Source of the DNA: Furfurilactobacillus milii
GTDB taxonomy: Bacteria; Bacillota; Bacilli; Lactobacillales; Lactobacillaceae
Direction of reading: 5' to 3'
DNA: 64,000 nucleotides
NCBI RefSeq assembly: GCF_021654115.1
Contig: NZ_JAIWJF010000008.1
Span: 1 to 64,000 of the forward strand
The notes under the pieces are model-generated. The model saw nothing but the letters and a program-made list of their open reading frames with translations, was not told the origin of the DNA and searched no databases. Of the stretch, positions 46,818-55,213 are shown one piece after another. Positions within the stretch are counted from its first letter, which is position 1. Each line of letters starts with the position of its first letter. The position numbers were made by a program, and so were the translations under genes.

Positions 46818-47171
46818 TTAGGCAGTCAAACTGTAAATGGTGTAGCCGAGGATAATGGTGTCGGCAAACAGCAAGCCGAGGACGACATACAGCCAGGGAG
46901 TGACGTGGGTTTCTTGCTTTCTAGCGAAGACGATTTCAACGACGCCGATAAGCAGAATTGCCAATGCACCTTTTAAAATCGTGAGGATGGGAACCGTTGA
47001 CCAGGTCTTGGTTGCGGCAATGAAACCAGTGATAATCATCACCATGTAGAGTAGTCTGCTCCACATTAGCCACCATTTGACGCGTTTTTCTGTTTTACTG
47101 AACACGCCAGCGAGAACTGTCAGAACTAGTAAAATGGCAATCCAAAAATGACTGGCAATTAAAAAATTCAT
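46818..47171 (-). CDS. DUF1516 (YisL-like) membrane protein
   Basis: 117 residues from ATG 47171 (GAAAGG upstream). Four hydrophobic helices beginning H-F-W-I-A-I-L-L-V-L, with the short W-W-L-M-W-S-R-L-L-Y segment and closing L-L-F-A-D-T-I-I-L-G-Y, as in YisL/DUF1516 proteins of Firmicutes. Function unknown. Divergent from the MATE gene. Confidence 0.82.
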   Translation of the reverse strand: MNFLIASHFWIAILLVLTVLAGVFSKTEKRVKWWLMWSRLLYMVMIITGFIAATKTWSTVPILTILKGALAILLIGVVEIVFARKQETHVTPWLYVVLGLLFADTIILGYTIYSLTA

Positions 47172-47338
47172 ATTTTTTCCTTTCTGAATCAAGTTTTTTG
47201 AGTGAATCAACTTGACATGAAACTGAAGCTATCTTAGCATTGTTAAACCGTGTCGTTAAGCGGTACAATCAATGTTTATACAGGCCTTAACATGCGTCAC
47301 TAAAATGAGCAGGCCTGACAATTTTAAGGAGGGGTCAC

Positions 47339-48814
47339 GTGCACGATTTAACTGAGGGGAATCCAATCAAATTAATATTTTTGTTCACGATGCCCCTACT
47401 TATTGGGAATTTATTTCAGCAATTATACAACATTTCAGATACGTTGGTCGTTGGTCAAACATTGGGCGTCAACGCATTGGCCGCAGTCGGTTCAACCGGG
47501 TCCATTAGTTTTCTAATTATCGGGTTTGCCCAAGGACTGACGGCCGGTCTCTCGATTGTGACAGCGCAACGGTTTGGCGCACGGGACTTGAAGGGTGTTC
47601 GTGAAAGTTTTGCAGCGAGCATCTGGATTAGTTTGTTTGTAACCGTTGTTCTGACAGTACTCTCGCTGGCGTTTGTTCATCCCATTTTACATTTGATGCA
47701 GACACCAGTAGCAATTTATCACGATGCCCTAATTTTTATCTCCATTATTTTTGCTGGTATCTTTGCCTCCGTTGCCTTCAACCTGTTATCAAACATGATC
47801 CGTGGGCTGGGTGATTCACGGACTCCACTATACTTTTTGATCGTTGGGACGGTCGTCAACGTTGTGTTGGAATTAGCGTTTATTCTAATTTTTCATATGG
47901 GCGTTGCCGGTGCAGGGTTGGCTACCGTTATTTCTCAGGTTATTTCGGCCGGTTTATGTTTGATTTACATCTGGCGCCACGTACCATTGTTGCGGATCAA
48001 CCGTCAGGACATGCGTGCAGGGGCTGGTCAGTTGTGGGAACATTTCGCAACGGGGTTACCGATGGGCTTTCAGATGTCAATAATCGCGATTGGCGCCATT
48101 GTTATGCAGGCGGCTTTAAACAGTTTAGGAACCGCTTCGGTTGCTTCTTCAACAGCTGCTAGCAAGATTGACCAAATTGCCACAATGCCGATGTCCTCGT
48201 TTGGGGTAACCATGGCGACGTTTGCGGCCCAAAACATTGGGGCTGGTAAGTATAACCGCATTATTAAGGGAGTTCGTCAGACGCTGATTTTATCCAGCTC
48301 ATTCGCGATTGTGATTGGCGCGTTGGAAATTATCTTCGGTAAGGCGTTAGTGAGTCTCTTTATTAGTGGGCATGATCCAGCCGTCATGAGGTTGTCGCAA
48401 ACCTACTTCAACGTGATTGCTAGTTCATACGTGTTACTGGCCGTGCTGTTCATTATTCGTAACACGTTACAGGGTGTTGGTCAGCAAGCAATGCCGACCT
48501 TTGCCGGCATTGCGGAACTCGTGATGCGTTCTTTCACAGCCTTTTTCCTAGTTGGACCATTAGGCTATGCCGGAGCCGTGTCAGCGGAGCCATTGGCTTG
48601 GCTAGGATCCTGTATCGTTTTGATTCCGTCCTACCTGCGCGCTATTCGACAGTTGCATAATTTACAATACATGCATGATCAAAATGAGCAGGCTAAACAA
48701 GTGACGGCGGAATCCGGGACGGGTGATCACACAGAAATCGGTGTCCCAAATTCGACACAAGCCCCGCACGGGTTAAGTCGAGCTGGACAACACAGTACGA
48801 AACAGGATAGTTAA
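47339..48814 (+). CDS. MATE-family efflux transporter
   Basis: 491 residues, GTG start with AAGGAGGGG upstream. Twelve membrane helices in two halves; the start G-N-P-I-K-L-I-F-L-F-T-M-P-L-L-I-G-N-L-F-Q-Q-L-Y and the A-A-V-G-S segment are typical of the NorM/DinF-like bacterial MATE group. Cation-coupled export of drugs or metabolites. A polar tail of about 40 residues follows the last helix. Confidence 0.9.
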   Translation: MHDLTEGNPIKLIFLFTMPLLIGNLFQQLYNISDTLVVGQTLGVNALAAVGSTGSISFLIIGFAQGLTAGLSIVTAQRFGARDLKGVRESFAASIWISLFVTVVLTVLSLAFVHPILHLMQTPVAIYHDALIFISIIFAGIFASVAFNLLSNMIRGLGDSRTPLYFLIVGTVVNVVLELAFILIFHMGVAGAGLATVISQVISAGLCLIYIWRHVPLLRINRQDMRAGAGQLWEHFATGLPMGFQMSIIAIGAIVMQAALNSLGTASVASSTAASKIDQIATMPMSSFGVTMATFAAQNIGAGKYNRIIKGVRQTLILSSSFAIVIGALEIIFGKALVSLFISGHDPAVMRLSQTYFNVIASSYVLLAVLFIIRNTLQGVGQQAMPTFAGIAELVMRSFTAFFLVGPLGYAGAVSAEPLAWLGSCIVLIPSYLRAIRQLHNLQYMHDQNEQAKQVTAESGTGDHTEIGVPNSTQAPHGLSRAGQHSTKQDS

Positions 48815-48942
48815 AGTTCGAAACATAAGACTTGAAATCCAGTTGTTTTTTTGATAATATACAAACTCGTATGCGTTGGGCATAAGACCAGAATAACCCG
48901 TTTATCTTCTTGCCGAAGAGAACGGGAATTGAGGTGAAATTA

Positions 48943-49212
48943 ATGGCTGAATTACATGTTGGTGATGTTGTCACTGCGAAAAAGTTTGGACCGTTTGAAC
49001 ACAATTTCGGTGGCGAATTAGAAAAAGTTTATGAAAATTCGGCACTTGTATTGATTGATGATTACAATGACGCTGACAGCATGACTGTCAGTGAAATGAA
49101 TCGTCGTGCCGTCGTTAAGAACGGTGATATTAAGGTCATTAAAGCTGCACCAGTGCCAGAACCGGATCCGGATGAAGAAAATGCCGATGATGCGGAAGAT
49201 GAGAAAAAATAA
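48943..49212 (+). CDS. DUF2187 family small protein (KOW-like)
   Basis: 89 residues from ATG 48943 with GAGGTG upstream; 11 earlier open codons lack a site. A short beta domain (VGDVVTAKKFGPFEHNFGG ... ALVLIDDY) as in YkvS/DUF2187, then an acidic disordered tail rich in Asp, Glu and Pro. Cytosolic; function unknown, the KOW-like fold hints at RNA or protein binding. Terminator follows. Confidence 0.82.
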   Translation: MAELHVGDVVTAKKFGPFEHNFGGELEKVYENSALVLIDDYNDADSMTVSEMNRRAVVKNGDIKVIKAAPVPEPDPDEENADDAEDEKK

Positions 49213-49254
49213 TAACTGCTAGTTCGTGAGTTCTGTTAGCAGATAATTTAAAGT

Positions 49255-49293
49255 GATTCCTGTGGTGTATAACCCGCAGGAATCTTTTTTTAT
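49255..49293 (+). terminator. Terminator after the DUF2187 gene
   Basis: GATTCCTG pairs with CAGGAATC, then seven T. Confidence 0.8.
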
Positions 49294-49456
49294 GACCGGG
49301 ATCAAATATGAAAGTTTATTTTGAAGTAGAAAATTCTTTTTGAAAAAGTTTGCCTTATAGTTGCTCGAAGGGGGTAAAGTAGTAACAGTTAGTTAGCTAC
49401 CTTCAATCGGCTAACCGAAGTTTTAAGAACTTGAACATGAAAGAAGCGAATCTTTT

Positions 49457-50308
49457 TTGAAAAATATTGATCAACAGCAATACGTTGGTGAACGGCCATT
49501 ATTCAATGCCGCTAATTTAAATATTACCAACACAACTTTTGCAGATGGGGAATCACCACTTAAAGAGGGCCATCACCTGACACTAGAACACGATACGTTT
49601 GAATGGAAATATCCACTTTGGTACTGTACGGATGTCAGCGCAGTTAACACGACACTACTTGAAACGGCACGTTCAGGCATTTGGTATACGCACAACATTG
49701 ATATGAAACAGTGTTTAATTGAGGCACCGAAAACATTTCGTCGTGCCAGTGGCATTCACTTGACCAATGTGCAGATGCCAATTGCTCAGGAAACATTGTG
49801 GAGCTGTGACGACATCACCTTGGACCATGTATCCGCTAAGGGCGATTATTTTGGCATGAACAGTCAAAACATCGTTGCTCATGATTTTCAATTGTCTGGT
49901 AACTATTCGTTTGACGGTGGACGGAATATTGAAATTCACAACGCCACGATGCTATCAAAAGACGCCTTTTGGAACTGTGAAAATGTGACCGTTTATGATT
50001 CCACCATCATTGGTGAATATCTAGGTTGGAATTCAAAGAACATTACGTTTGTTAATTGTCGGATCGAAAGTGAACAAGGGCTTTGTTACATGGATAACTT
50101 GGTCATGAAGAACTGTTCACTGATCAAAACCAACTTGGCGTTCGAATATTCATCCATTCACGCTGATATCACGACTAAAATTGACAGTGTCAAAAATCCT
50201 GTTAGCGGTGAAATTACAGCACCAGCTATTGGTGAGATTATCTTGCAAGAGGACCAAATTGATCCTAGTAAGACAACAATTACGGAAACTGGGGTGACAG
50301 TGAAATGA
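49457..50308 (+). CDS. DUF3737 family beta-helix protein
   Basis: 283 residues, TTG start without a strong ribosome site. The sequence is a run of short parallel strands (N-I-T-N-T-T-F, H-L-T-L-E-H-D-T-F, N-V-T-V-Y-D-S-T-I, N-I-T-F-V-N-C-R-I), the pattern of a right-handed beta-helix. DUF3737 proteins are common in lactobacilli and unassigned. Its stop overlaps the start of the MalY-like gene as ATGA, so the two are coupled. No signal peptide. Confidence 0.82.
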   Translation: MKNIDQQQYVGERPLFNAANLNITNTTFADGESPLKEGHHLTLEHDTFEWKYPLWYCTDVSAVNTTLLETARSGIWYTHNIDMKQCLIEAPKTFRRASGIHLTNVQMPIAQETLWSCDDITLDHVSAKGDYFGMNSQNIVAHDFQLSGNYSFDGGRNIEIHNATMLSKDAFWNCENVTVYDSTIIGEYLGWNSKNITFVNCRIESEQGLCYMDNLVMKNCSLIKTNLAFEYSSIHADITTKIDSVKNPVSGEITAPAIGEIILQEDQIDPSKTTITETGVTVK

Positions 50309-51477
50309 CATACGACTTTACAACGGTTCCTAATCGACGCCACACGAATTCAGTAAAATGGGATGTGGCCGACAATGAGTTACCGATGTGGGTAGCTGAC
50401 ATGGATTTTCAAACGGCACCAGAAATCAAGGCAACGTTAGCCGATAAGGTTGCTAAGGGGATTTTTGGCTATTCCATCATTCCAGACAACTACTATCAGG
50501 TAGTGGCAGACTGGTGGCGTAAGCGTCATGGCTTTGCTGTGCAAACGGACTGGATTTTATTCTGTAGCGGGGTTGTGCCAGCCATTTCGTCAACTGTTCG
50601 GCGGATGACGAATCCAGGTGAACAGGTTTTAGTCCAAGCACCTGTTTACAACATTTTCTATAATTCGATTATTAATAATGGTCGGCGTCAGATTTCCAGT
50701 GATTTGGTCTATGAAAACGGTCAGTACCATATTGATTTCGATGATTTGGAAGCCAAGTTGGCAGATCCATTAACGACGATGATGATTCTCTGTAATCCAG
50801 CTAACCCTGTTGGCAAAGTGTGGTCGCGGGAAACTTTGCAGCAGATTGGTGAATTGTGCTTGAAACACCATGTGCTAGTATTGTCGGATGAAATTCATTG
50901 TGATATTGTCACGGATCCAACGGTTCAGTACACACCGTTTGCATCGATCAGTAGTGATTTGGCCAACAATAGTATTACTTGTGTATCACCGACAAAGACG
51001 TTTAATTTGGCGGGTGTTCAAACGTCGAGCATGATTATTCCTAATCCGGCCATTCGCGAACGGATTGATCGAGGCATTAATAACGATGAGATTGCTGAAC
51101 CAAATATTTTTGCAATCGATGCTGCAGTAACGGCATTTACTAAGGGGGAACCGTGGTTAAACGAACTATTAAAACAATTAGCCGCAAACAAACGGTCGGT
51201 GACAACCTTTTTGAGTAATGAACTGCCAGAGGTAACAGTTGCCAGTGGTGCAGCGACTTACCTCATGTGGTTAGACGTGTCCGCCGTTGCCAATGATTCG
51301 GTGGCACTTTGTAACTTTATTCGCCAAAAAACGGGATTATTCTTGTCTGATGGTGTGGAATACGGTGGCAATGGCAATTTATTTGTCCGGATGAATGTGG
51401 CTTGTCCTGACGCTGAACTTCAAGATGGTTTAGAACGTCTGAAACGCGGTATTAAAGCTTTTTTAGCTCAAAAATAA
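50305..51477 (+). CDS. MalY/PatB-type PLP lyase (cystathionine beta-lyase-like)
   Basis: 390 residues. Fold-type I aminotransferase with N-P-A-N-P-V-G, S-D-E-I-H-C-D and the PLP lysine in S-P-T-K-T-F-N-L-A-G. The opening W-D-V-A-D-N-E-L-P-M-W-V-A-D-M-D-F is the MalY/PatB signature. Cleaves the C-S bond of cystathionine or cysteine conjugates, making homocysteine, which fits the methionine genes that follow. Coupled to the DUF3737 gene. Confidence 0.92.
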   Translation: MTYDFTTVPNRRHTNSVKWDVADNELPMWVADMDFQTAPEIKATLADKVAKGIFGYSIIPDNYYQVVADWWRKRHGFAVQTDWILFCSGVVPAISSTVRRMTNPGEQVLVQAPVYNIFYNSIINNGRRQISSDLVYENGQYHIDFDDLEAKLADPLTTMMILCNPANPVGKVWSRETLQQIGELCLKHHVLVLSDEIHCDIVTDPTVQYTPFASISSDLANNSITCVSPTKTFNLAGVQTSSMIIPNPAIRERIDRGINNDEIAEPNIFAIDAAVTAFTKGEPWLNELLKQLAANKRSVTTFLSNELPEVTVASGAATYLMWLDVSAVANDSVALCNFIRQKTGLFLSDGVEYGGNGNLFVRMNVACPDAELQDGLERLKRGIKAFLAQK

Positions 51478-51596
51478 ATAAACATGCTACCATTAGATAG
51501 TGGCGATTATCTGAGTGTTTCTTGAAAAAAGTGGTTGACACTAAATTTATTTCGCTGTATCTTGAATTCAACGTTAAGAAAACATTAGATAAACAT

Positions 51597-51861
51597 TAAG
51601 CGTTGAGGAGAAGAGTAATCGCTCGACAGTTGATAAAGAGAACCCGGTTGGTGAGAAAGGGACAACGACACAGTGATGAAGATGAGCTCTGAGCGATTCA
51701 GTTGGTTCACGCCGACCGAACGGTTGCAACCGTTAACTTGCCGGGTATCAACAGGTACCGTCGAGGCATCATTTGTGAAAATGATGTAAATAAGGGTGGT
51801 AACACGGTTAAATCCGTCCCTGATTGTCAGAAGTGACAGTTAGGGACGGATTTTTTTGTTT
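51597..51861 (+). ncRNA. T-box leader, methionine type
   Basis: T-box core AGGGTGGTAACACGG at 51793-51807, then terminator AAATCCGTCCCT / AGGGACGGATTT with a T run ending near 51860. In Stem I the sequence GAAG-ATG-AGC places an ATG specifier, matching the methionine gene downstream. Binds uncharged tRNA-Met to allow read-through into the MetE-like gene. Confidence 0.88.
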
Positions 51862-51924
51862 ATCAATGTTTTTTAATTAAAAATGCCGCATACAGCGACA
51901 ACGTCTTTCAGGAGGCTTTTGAAT

Positions 51925-53085
51925 ATGAGTGAAGCAATTTCTTTTTCTAAACGGACCAAGTCACCATTTCGGTATGATATTGTCGGCAGTTTCTTACGAC
52001 CAGAAACCTTGAAGCAAGCGCGGGCACAATTTGCTGCAGGAAAAATTGATCGTGCTGCATTGACGGCAGTTGAAGACACCGAAATCATTAAATTAATCAA
52101 GCAGGAGGAAGCTGCTGGCCTCAAGGCGGCCACAGATGGTGAATTTCGTCGAAGTTGGTGGCACCTCGACTTTTTCTGGGGCTTTCAAGGCATCTCGTAT
52201 AAAGTCCCTGAACATGGTTATTTCTTCCATGGTGAAGAAACGCGTAAAGCGACCGTTACGGTAACCGATAAAATTGATGGTCACAACCATCCGTTTGTGG
52301 ATCACTTTAAATTTACTCAGGCTCATGTCAGCAAGGGTGTTCAGGTCAAACAAACTTTGCCGGCACCAGCGCAATTGTTGGTTGAATTATTGAGCCCAAC
52401 TAATTTGCCCGAGGTTCGGAAGATATATCCGACTGATGAGGCACTATTCGCTGATATTACTAAGGCTTATAAACAAGTTATTACTGATTTGTATGACGCT
52501 GGTGCACGCACCATTCAATTGGATGACTGTACTTGGGGAATGTTGGTGGCAACACTGCCAAAGGACTTTATTAATGGCCTTGCGGGTGGTGAACCAACCA
52601 CTGACGACGAACTAAAACAATTATATTTAAGCATTAACAATTCTGTGATTGACGGATTACCGGCAGACTTAACTGTCAATACTCACATTTGCCGTGGTAA
52701 CTATCACTCAACCTGGGCTGCCGCTGGTGGTTACGACAAAGTTGCAGATCCATTGTTTAATCAGGAACATGTTAACGCCTATTATTTGGAATATGATTCA
52801 GACCGCTCAGGTAGTTTTGATCCATTGGCAAAGGTTAGCGATAACAAATTGGTTGTGCTGGGATTATTAACATCGAAAGATGGCAAGCTCGAAGATCGGC
52901 AAACGGTTATTGATCGTATTCATGAAGCCGCAAAGTTTGTCCCGTTGGACCGTTTATGTTTGAGTACACAATGTGGTTTTGCTTCAACAGAAGAGGGCAA
53001 CATTTTAACGTCAGATGATCAGTGGGCTAAGATTGCGTTAGCTAAATCGATTGCCGAAGAAGTTTGGGGCGTCGATGAAAAGTAG
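51925..53085 (+). CDS. MetE-like cobalamin-independent methionine synthase (YxjG/YxjH type)
   Basis: 386 residues from ATG 51925 (AGGAGG upstream). Corresponds to the C-terminal catalytic half of MetE: opening F-R-Y-D-I-V-G-S-F-L-R-P, zinc-site segments T-H-I-C-R-G-N-Y-H and S-T-Q-C-G-F-A-S. Short YxjG/YxjH proteins methylate homocysteine with folate or other donors. Controlled by the Met T-box. The fol operon at 40350 could supply the folate. Confidence 0.91.
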   Translation: MSEAISFSKRTKSPFRYDIVGSFLRPETLKQARAQFAAGKIDRAALTAVEDTEIIKLIKQEEAAGLKAATDGEFRRSWWHLDFFWGFQGISYKVPEHGYFFHGEETRKATVTVTDKIDGHNHPFVDHFKFTQAHVSKGVQVKQTLPAPAQLLVELLSPTNLPEVRKIYPTDEALFADITKAYKQVITDLYDAGARTIQLDDCTWGMLVATLPKDFINGLAGGEPTTDDELKQLYLSINNSVIDGLPADLTVNTHICRGNYHSTWAAAGGYDKVADPLFNQEHVNAYYLEYDSDRSGSFDPLAKVSDNKLVVLGLLTSKDGKLEDRQTVIDRIHEAAKFVPLDRLCLSTQCGFASTEEGNILTSDDQWAKIALAKSIAEEVWGVDEK

Positions 53086-53132
53086 GCCAGGCAACCGGTG
53101 AGTTTTAAACGGATTTATCAAAATAGTTATGA

Positions 53133-53990
53133 ATGAGGGTAATCTATATCAAACATTCTAAAAAAATTCTAGTGGCTGTCGCCATTGCGGCGGGGCTGGT
53201 ATTAGGATTAGGAACATCGACCGGTGCTAGTGCAAGCAGTGTGACCGTTGGGACACAGGGAACAGATGCTCAAATTTGGCGGCACATTGCTAAATCATCA
53301 GCGGCTAAACAAGCGCACCTCACAATTCACGTTAAAGAAGTAACGGATAGTGTTCAGTTAAATCAGGCTACTGGCGATGGGACGATTCCGGTCAATGCAT
53401 TTCAGTCATTTAGCTATATGCAGGCTTATAACAAGGAAAATCCGACGAAGAAGTTAACGGCAGTTGGTACGACCTATCTAGAACCAATGGGATTGTATTC
53501 GAAGAAGATTAAGCATTTAAAACAGTTACCAAAAGGGGCAACCATTGGCATTCCGGAAGATCCAGCTAATTTAACTCGTGGCCTGAAGCTGTTAAAAATG
53601 GCTGGATTAATTACGTTGAAGCCTAATTTCAATGCACTTGGTAATGTGAGCGGCATTAAGAGTAATCCACGTCAATTAAAGTTTCGACAAATTGATGGTT
53701 CGACTGGACCACGGGTTTTATCAGATGTTGATGCTGTCTTAATATCTAATACAGTCGCACAAGATGGCGGTTTGAACGTTCTTAAGGACTCATTGGTCCA
53801 TGAAAAGGTCAACCGTGAAACGAACCAAGATGTTAACATTTTGGCAGCAGGTGATAAGTACCGGAATAATAAATCCGTTAAAAAGTTGATTAAGCTCTAT
53901 CGTAATAAGGGCATTCAGCGTTATATTAAGAATGAATTCCATGGCACGAAGGTTGAAGTTATTAAACCGATTAGTGCACTAAAAAAATAA
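53133..53990 (+). CDS. MetQ/NlpA-like substrate-binding protein without lipobox
   Basis: 285 residues. Signal segment (KKILVAVAIAAGLVLGLGTSTGASA), then the MetQ-type domain (P-V-N-A-F-Q-S-F-S-Y-M; I-G-I-P-E-D-P-A-N-L-T-R). Normal family members bind D/L-methionine for MetNI and are lipoproteins, but I find no cysteine in the whole protein, so it cannot be lipid-anchored. No metN or metI lies here. The start is unusual: ATG 53133 has no site before it, while GAGGGT lies just after it. Follows the MetE-like gene by 47 bp. Confidence 0.82.
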   Translation: MRVIYIKHSKKILVAVAIAAGLVLGLGTSTGASASSVTVGTQGTDAQIWRHIAKSSAAKQAHLTIHVKEVTDSVQLNQATGDGTIPVNAFQSFSYMQAYNKENPTKKLTAVGTTYLEPMGLYSKKIKHLKQLPKGATIGIPEDPANLTRGLKLLKMAGLITLKPNFNALGNVSGIKSNPRQLKFRQIDGSTGPRVLSDVDAVLISNTVAQDGGLNVLKDSLVHEKVNRETNQDVNILAAGDKYRNNKSVKKLIKLYRNKGIQRYIKNEFHGTKVEVIKPISALKK

Positions 53991-54006
53991 GGGAGTCGAG
54001 TAGATT

Positions 54007-54480
54007 ATGGCAAAAGTAGAAAGTTTTACATTGGATCACACGAAGGTTAAGGCGCCATATGTTCGTTTGATTACAGTTGAAAATGGACCTAAAGGGGATG
54101 CCATTTCCAACTATGACTTACGTTTGGTACAACCTAACACTAATGCGATTCCAACTGCCGGCTTACATACCATTGAACATTTATTAGCTGGTTTGTTACG
54201 TGACCGCATGGACGGTGTTATCGACTGTTCACCATTCGGTTGCCGGACTGGTTTCCATTTAATTATGTGGGGTGAACACTCTACAACAGAAGTTGCCAAG
54301 GCATTGAAGAGCTCATTGGAAGAAATTCGCGACACGATTGAATGGAAGGACGTTCAAGGCACTGACAAGTACAGTTGTGGGAACTACCGTGACCACTCTT
54401 TGTTCTCAGCCAAGGAATGGTGCAAAACTATTTTGGATCAAGGTATCAGTGACGAACCATTTGAACGTCACGTGATCTAA
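54007..54480 (+). CDS. luxS: S-ribosylhomocysteine lyase (AI-2 synthase)
   Basis: 157 residues. Zinc site H-T-I-E-H in [10 protein letters not shown] and the later Cys region [17 protein letters not shown] is the family signature. Splits S-ribosylhomocysteine to homocysteine and the AI-2 precursor, closing the activated methyl cycle with MetK and the MetE-like enzyme. AAGGGAG precedes the ATG. Same strand, 17 bp after metQ-like gene. Confidence 0.97.
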   Translation: MAKVESFTLDHTKVKAPYVRLITVENGPKGDAISNYDLRLVQPNTNAIPTAGLHTIEHLLAGLLRDRMDGVIDCSPFGCRTGFHLIMWGEHSTTEVAKALKSSLEEIRDTIEWKDVQGTDKYSCGNYRDHSLFSAKEWCKTILDQGISDEPFERHVI

Positions 54481-54511
54481 ATGTTGTCTGTTCTGACTGA
54501 CGCTTGCGGTT

Positions 54512-54681
54512 GTCAAAGATGAATGTTGCTGTGGGACCGGTTCAAGCCTGCTGAAGTTCGAAGTCTTTCACCTCGTTGACAAGCCTCGTGGAGTGCCGAG
54601 TCTTTTCAACCGTCCTGTGTTGTAAATCCGGCAAAAAACGCCTGATTAACAACACGTTCACGGCTTACATTCATCTTTGAC
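54512..54681 (+). repeat. Structured intergenic repeat, copy 3 (plus orientation)
   Basis: Terminal stem GTCAAAGATGAATGT (54512-54526) / ACATTCATCTTTGAC (54667-54681), perfect over 15 bp. Core GGGACCGGTTCAAGCC and GTCTTTCACCTCG. Inner stems GTTGA..TCAAC and GTGTTGT..AACAACAC. Right flank GGCCCTCCAGCTCA is shared with other copies. Lies behind luxS, ahead of a terminator. Confidence 0.78.
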
Positions 54682-54715
54682 GGCCCTCCAGCTCAGGGTG
54701 TGTGGAAACATTTGA

Positions 54716-54753
54716 AAAATCGTCGAAACTTTTAAAAGTCTCGACGATTTTTT
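54716..54753 (+). terminator. Terminator downstream of luxS and repeat copy 3
   Basis: AAAATCGTCGA-AAC pairs with GTC-TCGACGATTTT, then T run. A luxS transcript reading to here would include the whole repeat. Confidence 0.75.
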
Positions 54754-54845
54754 CTTGGTTTTGATTCTTTGATTTTTAGTCGAAACGCATAAATCGATAA
54801 TGACAGATTGAGGGCGCTATGCTACACTATAAAAGTTGGTTCAAT

Positions 54846-54916
54846 GCGGGTGTAGTTTAGTGGTAAAATTCAAGCTTCCCAAGCTTGTGTCGCGAGTTCG
54901 ATTCTCGTCACCCGCT
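54846..54916 (+). tRNA. tRNA-Gly (CCC)
   Basis: Acceptor stem GCGGGTG / CACCCGC, anticodon stem CAAGC/GCTTG around TTCCCAA giving CCC, T arm GAGTTCGATTCTC. Discriminator T; CCA not encoded. Terminator at 54943-54977. Confidence 0.93.
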
Positions 54917-54942
54917 TAAAAATGTAATATATTTGATTAACG

Positions 54943-54977
54943 CTTGGCATCTTTTACGATGCCAAGTGTCTTTTTTT
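54943..54977 (+). terminator. Terminator after tRNA-Gly
   Basis: CTTGGCATC pairs with GATGCCAAG, then seven T. The region from here to 55165 is AT-rich with no gene. Confidence 0.8.
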
Positions 54978-55165
54978 GTTTTGCACCTTGTCATTAATGT
55001 GTATTATCAATTTAATCTTTTGGTTAGAACTTAAACTAGCATTGAATTATGAGGTGCTGATAGTGACAAACTTAGCATAGTGATCAGTTAACAGCATATT
55101 GATAATGTTTTCATATTATTGCTAATAAGCTTGCTAGATAATTTACCGCTTTTAACTCTTTTTGA

Positions 55166-55200
55166 CGAAAAAGGACTTGCATATTCACTTTGCAAGTCCT
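55166..55200 (-). terminator. Terminator after the amino acid permease
   Basis: On the minus strand AGGACTTGCA pairs with TGCAAGTCCT, then five T. Confidence 0.8.
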
Positions 55201-55213
55201 GATTTGGAGCTAT

